From Comamonas sp. lk (GTDB taxonomy: Bacteria; Pseudomonadota; Gammaproteobacteria; Burkholderiales; Burkholderiaceae_C): a stretch of 64,000 nucleotides of DNA. This document shows positions 59,854 through 64,000 of the stretch, piece after piece. Each line of letters begins with the position of its first letter. Positions within the stretch are counted from its first letter, which is position 1. The notes below the pieces were generated by a model that worked only from the letters and a program-made list of their open reading frames with translations, had not been told where the DNA came from and searched no databases. The stretch spans positions 47,448-111,447 of the forward strand of contig CAMELV010000011.1 of assembly GCA_945925985.1 (NCBI GenBank), given 5' to 3'. A program made the translations under genes and the position numbers.

Positions 59854-59906
59854 CTGTGGTGTTTTTGGGTTGAGTAACAAAGGGTCTGAGCAGTCGTTTC
59901 GATTGG

Positions 59907-60650
59907 TCAGGGGACGAAACTGGCCGCTAGCGAACTCATGATCAGGCTCCAACCATCGACCAGTACAAACAGCATTAACTTGAAGGGCGCAGAAATCATC
60001 ATGGGGGACAACATCATCATGCCCATAGACATCAGGACGCTTGCCACAATAAGATCGATCACGACAAAAGGGACGTAGATCAGAAAGCCGATCGTGAAGG
60101 CGCTTTTGAGCTCAGAAGTAATGAAAGCGGGGACCAATGTGGTGAACGGCACGGCTTCGGCCCCGCCAACATCTTCCTTGCGCGCCATTTGCATGAACAT
60201 GCCTATATCGTCTTGCCGGGTCTGCTTGACCATAAAGCCGCGAATCGGTGCTTCGGCCGCAGCGAGCGCCTTGTCAAAACCCATGCTTCCTTGCATGTAA
60301 GGCGTCACGGCGTTTTTATACACATCAGTCAGCACCGGAGACATGATGAAGAGGGTGAGAAAAAGGGAGATCCCTACCAGGACGTTGTTGGGCGGTGTTT
60401 GGCCTGTGCCCAACGCTTGGCGAAGAATTGACATCACGATGATGATTCGAACGAAGGAGGTCATCATCAGGAGGAACGAAGGCAGCAAGGTGATCGAGGT
60501 CATCAGCGCCAAAATCTGCAACGACAGGCTGTACTGGGTCCCTTTGCCGGAGTCGCTCACGTTGACCATCGGGATTCCCTGTGCCCAAGACAGTGCCGGG
60601 ACACAAATCAGCAGAGTCACCAGGGCAGTCCAATAAATGCGGCGCCTCAA
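59907..60650 (-). CDS. fliP: FliP export-gate protein
   Basis: The product has 247 residues. A cleavable signal peptide (ALVTLLICVPALSWAQG) is followed by four membrane segments. LMTSITLLPSFLLMMTSFVRIIIVMSILRQALGTGQTPPNNVLVGISLFLTLFIM is the diagnostic stretch. It is the main subunit of the export channel. The start overlaps the end of fliO by 4 bp. Confidence 0.97.
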   Translation of the reverse strand: MRRRIYWTALVTLLICVPALSWAQGIPMVNVSDSGKGTQYSLSLQILALMTSITLLPSFLLMMTSFVRIIIVMSILRQALGTGQTPPNNVLVGISLFLTLFIMSPVLTDVYKNAVTPYMQGSMGFDKALAAAEAPIRGFMVKQTRQDDIGMFMQMARKEDVGGAEAVPFTTLVPAFITSELKSAFTIGFLIYVPFVVIDLIVASVLMSMGMMMLSPMMISAPFKLMLFVLVDGWSLIMSSLAASFVP

Positions 60651-60943
60651 GCCATGTCTCCGGTCGTCGACTTAGCCTGCTGCCACTGACCTAGTGCTGT
60701 AAATTGGTTGGCACTCATGCCAATCAGCAGCATCTGTTGGTCAACGCGCAAAAGTGCAATTTTTTGTCTGGGACCGACACTGATGGTTTCGACGATCTCC
60801 AGTTGACTCTTGCCGCCTTTTGCGATTTGCATTGAGCGCAGGCGACGCAATACCCAGAGCATGCCTCCGAGAAGCGCAAACACTAAAGCGATACTGCCGC
60901 TGATTCGCAGCCAATCGATGCTGCCCGATACCGTTGTTCCCAT
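60647..60943 (-). CDS. fliO: FliO export-gate assembly protein
   Basis: The product has 98 residues: one membrane helix (about 12-33, LRISGSIALVFALLGGMLWVL) and a small cytoplasmic domain (LEIVETISVGPRQKIALLRVDQQMLLIGMSANQFTAL). FliO helps FliP assemble. It lies 10 bp after fliN. Confidence 0.92.
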   Translation of the reverse strand: MGTTVSGSIDWLRISGSIALVFALLGGMLWVLRRLRSMQIAKGGKSQLEIVETISVGPRQKIALLRVDQQMLLIGMSANQFTALGQWQQAKSTTGDMA

Positions 60944-60953
60944 GGTGCTGTTT

Positions 60954-61268
60954 TCAGAGGTTTTTCATGCGTTCCGACGCTGGCACAACGCGGGTGAGCC
61001 GAATCCCATAGCGCTCATTGACCAAGACGACCTCACCTTGAGCGACTACCGTATCATTGACCAATAGGTCGAGTGGCTCCCCGGCGATTCGGTCCAGCTC
61101 CACCACGCTGCCCTGTGTCAGGCGCATGAGGTCTTTGATTTTGATCATCGCTCGACCCACCTCGACGCTGAGTGTCACGCTGATGGTCTGTAAAACGTCC
61201 TTGTGGATCTGTTTGTCATGATCCTGGGTTTCGTTTGAGGGGCCGCCTTCAATGATGGTGTCTGTCAT
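60954..61268 (-). CDS. fliN: FliN C-ring switch protein
   Basis: The product has 104 residues. The SpoA domain covers 27-98 (LQTISVTLSVEVGRAMIKIKDLMRLTQGSVVELDRIAGEPLDLLVNDTVVAQGEVVLVNERYGIRLT). It has a standard short proteobacterial form without an added phosphatase domain. It forms the lower C ring with FliM and controls rotation direction. Confidence 0.97.
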   Translation of the reverse strand: MTDTIIEGGPSNETQDHDKQIHKDVLQTISVTLSVEVGRAMIKIKDLMRLTQGSVVELDRIAGEPLDLLVNDTVVAQGEVVLVNERYGIRLTRVVPASERMKNL

Positions 61269-61285
61269 GGGGTATCCTGAAAAAA

Positions 61286-62278
61286 TTAATACTTGCCTGG
61301 GCTCACGGCACTGACGATTTGTACGGCAGTCTGAGCACCCAGCGTGCCGACGTGAACATTGAAAGCGGGTATGCCAGCCGCTTGCAGGGTCGCGAACTCG
61401 GGCTTCTTGAAGTACAGGATGTCGCCGGCCTTCATGGTTTCAATGTCTTTGATGGTCGTTTTGATCATTCCCAGAACCACATTGGCTTGCAGGCATGAAT
61501 CGTTGACAGACTCTTCGAAGCCCTCGCGCCATTGCCGGTCAGAGTCCTCATTGCCATCTCCTGTTTGAACCCGGCTCCGGAGTAGCTCCCGCACCGGCTT
61601 GAGAGATGCATAGGGCTGAACGATGTCGATGAACCCTGTGTTCTTGGTGGCAGTCTCCGTCTCAAAGCGGCTGACGATCACAAGATCGTTCTCGTCGGAT
61701 ACCTGGGCAAATTGCGGATTGATCTCTGCGCTGACAAACTCAATGTTGATCTCCATTAGAGGGGCCCAAGCCTCTTTCATGTCTGAGAATGTGACATCAA
61801 GAATCATCTTGATGATTCGCATCTCCATCGGTGTGAACATGCGACCGGGTAACAGGACACCTACCGTGCCTTGACCAAACCCACCAAAAAAACTGTCGAG
61901 TGAACTGAAAACGATGGAGGGGTCGATCACCACCAAGGAGTGGCCGCGCAGTGGGTTAACCCTGACCACATTGACTGAGAGGGGCGCTTTCAGATCTTTG
62001 ATGTAGTGCCCAAATTTGACGATAGTCGATTTCGTGGGTGTGACTCTGGGGCTCGTCCGCAGCACCTCCATCAGGTTGGGTCGGAACAGCCTTATGAACC
62101 GCTCATTGATCATGTCAATGGCGTTGGTATTGACGCCCAGGCTGCTGTCCTCGCTGGCCAGGTCATGTTTTTTGAATCGTGTCGAGGTGTTGAAGCCGGT
62201 ATCGATGGCGATCGAACCATCGTCGACACCTTCGGCAAGGGCTGCGAACTCGTCAGCGGAAAGCAGGTTGTCGGCCAT
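61286..62278 (-). CDS. fliM: FliM C-ring switch protein
   Basis: The product has 330 residues from ATG 62278; the frame to 62353 runs into the fliL end. The N-terminal CheY-binding segment NLLSADEFAALAEGV (4-18), the CheC-like middle (GGFGQGTVGVLLPGRMFTPMEMRIIKMIL) and the C-terminal SpoA domain (about 250-325) are all present, so the switch should respond to CheY-P. Confidence 0.97.
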   Translation of the reverse strand: MADNLLSADEFAALAEGVDDGSIAIDTGFNTSTRFKKHDLASEDSSLGVNTNAIDMINERFIRLFRPNLMEVLRTSPRVTPTKSTIVKFGHYIKDLKAPLSVNVVRVNPLRGHSLVVIDPSIVFSSLDSFFGGFGQGTVGVLLPGRMFTPMEMRIIKMILDVTFSDMKEAWAPLMEINIEFVSAEINPQFAQVSDENDLVIVSRFETETATKNTGFIDIVQPYASLKPVRELLRSRVQTGDGNEDSDRQWREGFEESVNDSCLQANVVLGMIKTTIKDIETMKAGDILYFKKPEFATLQAAGIPAFNVHVGTLGAQTAVQIVSAVSPGKY

Positions 62279-62306
62279 CGTTGATGCGTTACGTGGTTTG
62301 CTGTGC

Positions 62307-63047
62307 TTATTGGACGACGAAGGAGGTGAAGAAAACTTCTTCAATCCCGCCAAAGTCTTCCAGTTTTTCGAGAAGGGAGTTGATGGCGTCCCGAAGCTTA
62401 ATGGCCAGATCTTTTCTGAATTCTGGTTTCACCAAATCAGCCTCAGTGGTTTGTCGCAATACATCCAAGATCACAGAGCGCAAGGCAGCTTCGTGCTTGT
62501 CGACGTTTTCGAAGACGCGTTCGTCGTAGCGGGTCATGACCGAGATTTGAACCGACATGACCTTTTTGGAGCTCATCAGGTTGGACAGAAAATCACGCTT
62601 GAGTTGGTGGTATGTGTACTCGAAGCGGGGACTGTCAGGCGACTTCTTATTCAGTTTGGGTAGTCCATCAGCCGGTTTTTTGTCGCCCTTGGCATCAGTC
62701 GGCTTTTTGTCGCCCTTGGCGTCGGCGGGTTTGTCGCCCTTGGCGTCGGCGGGTTTTTTGTCGCTTTTAGGATCAGCCGGTTTTTTGTCGCTCTTAGCGT
62801 CAGCGGGTTTCCCGCCATGGGCATCCGCTCCCGACGCGCCTTCTTCGCCACCTCCAAGCAATTGCTGTTCAGCTGACGGCTGTGGTTTAGAGAAAAAACC
62901 AGTGATGAACAGCGTGCCCACCATGGTGCCAGCGATGATGATGACCAGTGCGAGCACGCCAGCGATGATAAGGACAATGGGTTTTTTGGACTTGGCGGGG
63001 GCCTCTTCCCCCCCCACTGCCGCTGGCGCTGCTGCCGTCTTAGCCAT
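62307..63047 (-). CDS. fliL: FliL stator-associated membrane protein
   Basis: The product has 246 residues: one membrane helix (about 23-50) and the C-terminal FliL domain (about 140-246, VMSVQISVMTRYDERVFENVDKHEAALRSVILDVLRQTTEADL). Between them (80-127) lies a Lys/Asp/Ala/Pro repeat linker not usual for the family, making the protein about 70 residues longer than typical. It surrounds stators and supports torque. It is followed by fliM after 28 bp. Confidence 0.94.
   Translation of the reverse strand: MAKTAAAPAAVGGEEAPAKSKKPIVLIIAGVLALVIIIAGTMVGTLFITGFFSKPQPSAEQQLLGGGEEGASGADAHGGKPADAKSDKKPADPKSDKKPADAKGDKPADAKGDKKPTDAKGDKKPADGLPKLNKKSPDSPRFEYTYHQLKRDFLSNLMSSKKVMSVQISVMTRYDERVFENVDKHEAALRSVILDVLRQTTEADLVKPEFRKDLAIKLRDAINSLLEKLEDFGGIEEVFFTSFVVQ
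62667..62810 (-). repeat. Tandem repeat encoding KPADAKGDK units in fliL
   Basis: About six copies of an 8-9-residue unit (KPADAK[SG]DK with single substitutions), encoded by near-identical 24-27-base units, form the periplasmic linker of FliL. Unit number could vary by recombination without frameshift. Confidence 0.85.
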
Positions 63048-63096
63048 GGAACACCTCTATGTAATGATTCAATTTCATTCCTGCCTGGCTGTGATG

Positions 63097-64000
63097 TCAC
63101 GCCAATATGTTTAACCCGTCATACGTGCGTGGCGACGATGTCTCCGCTCCTGCCGCCGAAACCTCTGCCCGGGCTTTCACCGGTCGTGTATCAGCGTTAG
63201 GTTGGTTCCCGCGTTGAGGTGTCGAATTTCCGCCAGATTGACGCGCTTGATCGCCGTTCACAGTTACTGAAGCAAGAGTCATACCAGCTTGGTTCAGGGT
63301 TTCTTTAAGCCTATTTGTACCCTGCGTAAGGAGTTCCCGGGTGAGGGCGCTGTCGGCGCTAAACAGGGCCTCAAGGCCACGGGTGTGCATGGTGAGCTCG
63401 ACGTCAATCTTCCCTAACTTGCCAGGTTCCAGCCGCATTTGCATCTTCCACTCACCCCGTTCAATTTGAGCGATCAGCCGATGGGCTGCAGCCTCGCCCA
63501 GTCGATCTGCCAGTTGTTGCTGCTGGACGGCGCGCAGCTCAGTTTGGGCTGCGATAGTTGCCGCCTCGCTCCGCATCGGGTGTGCGGCGTTGGCGCCAGG
63601 CTTGGCTGCAGATCCGTCCGAAGGCTGTGGAGCGCCGGGCGCCGTGACCGGATCCTGGTCGCGGCTTACAACCGCGACACTTTGCACGTCAAGGTCAAAG
63701 CCCTCTGGCACTGTGAGATGCAACGAGTCCCACACCTGGCCTGCTCCGGCCTTGTGGGCGCTAGGCCCGGCAAACATCGCTGACCAGTTGATCGCCTCGG
63801 TGGTGACGGCGGCGTTGGGCGGTCGCTTTGTGATGTCTTTGACTGGCATGGTGATGCTCAGCCTTACCGCGTCCTGGATGGATTCTTCGGCGCCGGCGTT
63901 AAACCTCATGTCGGGCTGTGCTTGGGCAACCTTGTTTGTGTCAGTTGACCCCAATGAGACCCAGGGCCCAATGGTGATGCCCATCGGTTCCGCTTTGGCG
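63097..64000 (-). CDS. fliK: FliK hook-length control protein, 3' part (runs off right edge)
   Basis: The frame stays open through base 64000; the first ATG inside the window (63984) is probably internal. 301 residues are visible. The C-terminal Flg_hook domain (about 185-265 of the visible part, WKMQMRLEPGKLGKIDVELTMHTRGLEALFSADSALTRELLTQGTNRLKETLNQAGM) is the segment that contacts FlhB. The end is a disordered tail. It is the first gene seen of the fliKLMNOPQR-flhB unit, 49 bp before fliL. Confidence 0.9.
   Translation of the reverse strand, partial: AKAEPMGITIGPWVSLGSTDTNKVAQAQPDMRFNAGAEESIQDAVRLSITMPVKDITKRPPNAAVTTEAINWSAMFAGPSAHKAGAGQVWDSLHLTVPEGFDLDVQSVAVVSRDQDPVTAPGAPQPSDGSAAKPGANAAHPMRSEAATIAAQTELRAVQQQQLADRLGEAAAHRLIAQIERGEWKMQMRLEPGKLGKIDVELTMHTRGLEALFSADSALTRELLTQGTNRLKETLNQAGMTLASVTVNGDQARQSGGNSTPQRGNQPNADTRPVKARAEVSAAGAETSSPRTYDGLNILA

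Overview
The window looks like a chromosomal segment of a motile betaproteobacterium, most likely Comamonadaceae (Rhodoferax/Polaromonas-like). This rests on gene content, GC-rich codon use and protein style, not on a marker gene; no rRNA or tRNA is visible. It is dominated by a polar-type flagellar gene cluster with a complete pseudaminic-acid glycosylation operon for the flagellins.

Left part (1-9.5 kb): the 5' end of a membrane signalling protein, a FeeM/acyl-homoserine-lactone-synthase-like acyltransferase divergent from tex, an HDOD protein, a patatin-like phospholipase, and a three-gene unit. That unit encodes a one-TM protein, an unusual K+ channel with two consecutive voltage-sensor domains and one pore, and an exported protein. 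It is preceded by a sequence that fits the flagellar sigma-28 promoter.

9.5-20.2 kb (minus strand): one ten-gene operon, maf-pseB-pseC-pseF-methylase-pseA-hisH-hisF-pseGH-pseI. It covers the route from UDP-GlcNAc to CMP-pseudaminic acid, an acetamidino tailoring module (PseA-like with HisH/HisF-type ammonia supply) and the Maf flagellin glycosyltransferase. 20.2-27 kb: four small flagellins, then flaG, fliD, flgL. 27-39.4 kb: flgK to flgB read right to left (flgBCDEFGHIJKL), with very large FlgE (1151 aa) and FlgK (1059 aa) and a FlgJ lacking its muramidase domain. 39.6-42.5 kb: a LysM/lytic-transglycosylase protein divergent from flgA, then flgMN. 42.5-46.2 kb: an flgP-flgT-LysM-fliK2-fhlB operon (T/H-ring lipoprotein genes plus a second FliK and an FlhB-C-like protein).

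46.3-53.3 kb is an accessory block in the middle of the flagellar region: a Sel1 protein of about 22 repeats, a small ORF, a protein made of fifteen exact 25-residue W-x-W repeats, a degenerate phospholipase-D/J-domain protein, and a second Sel1 protein. It is the least explained part of the window. 53.5-54.7 kb encodes a sigma-54 activator (AAA+ and Fis-type HTH, no receiver domain). 54.7-64 kb (minus) is the fliKLMNOPQR-flhB export/switch operon, ending in three translationally coupled genes that include a DamX-like SPOR protein; fliK runs off the right edge.

Regulation can be read directly. Sigma-54 (-24/-12) promoters are visible before flgB, flgF, flgA, the transglycosylase gene and two flagellins. 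Sigma-28 promoters of the form GCTYAAG-N14-nCCGATTCATC are visible before fliD, flaG, one flagellin, flgM and flgP. Two sigma-54 promoters share a 24-bp palindrome that may be the binding site of the activator. The scheme resembles the Vibrio/Pseudomonas hierarchy more than the enteric FlhDC one. All promoter calls come from reading by eye.
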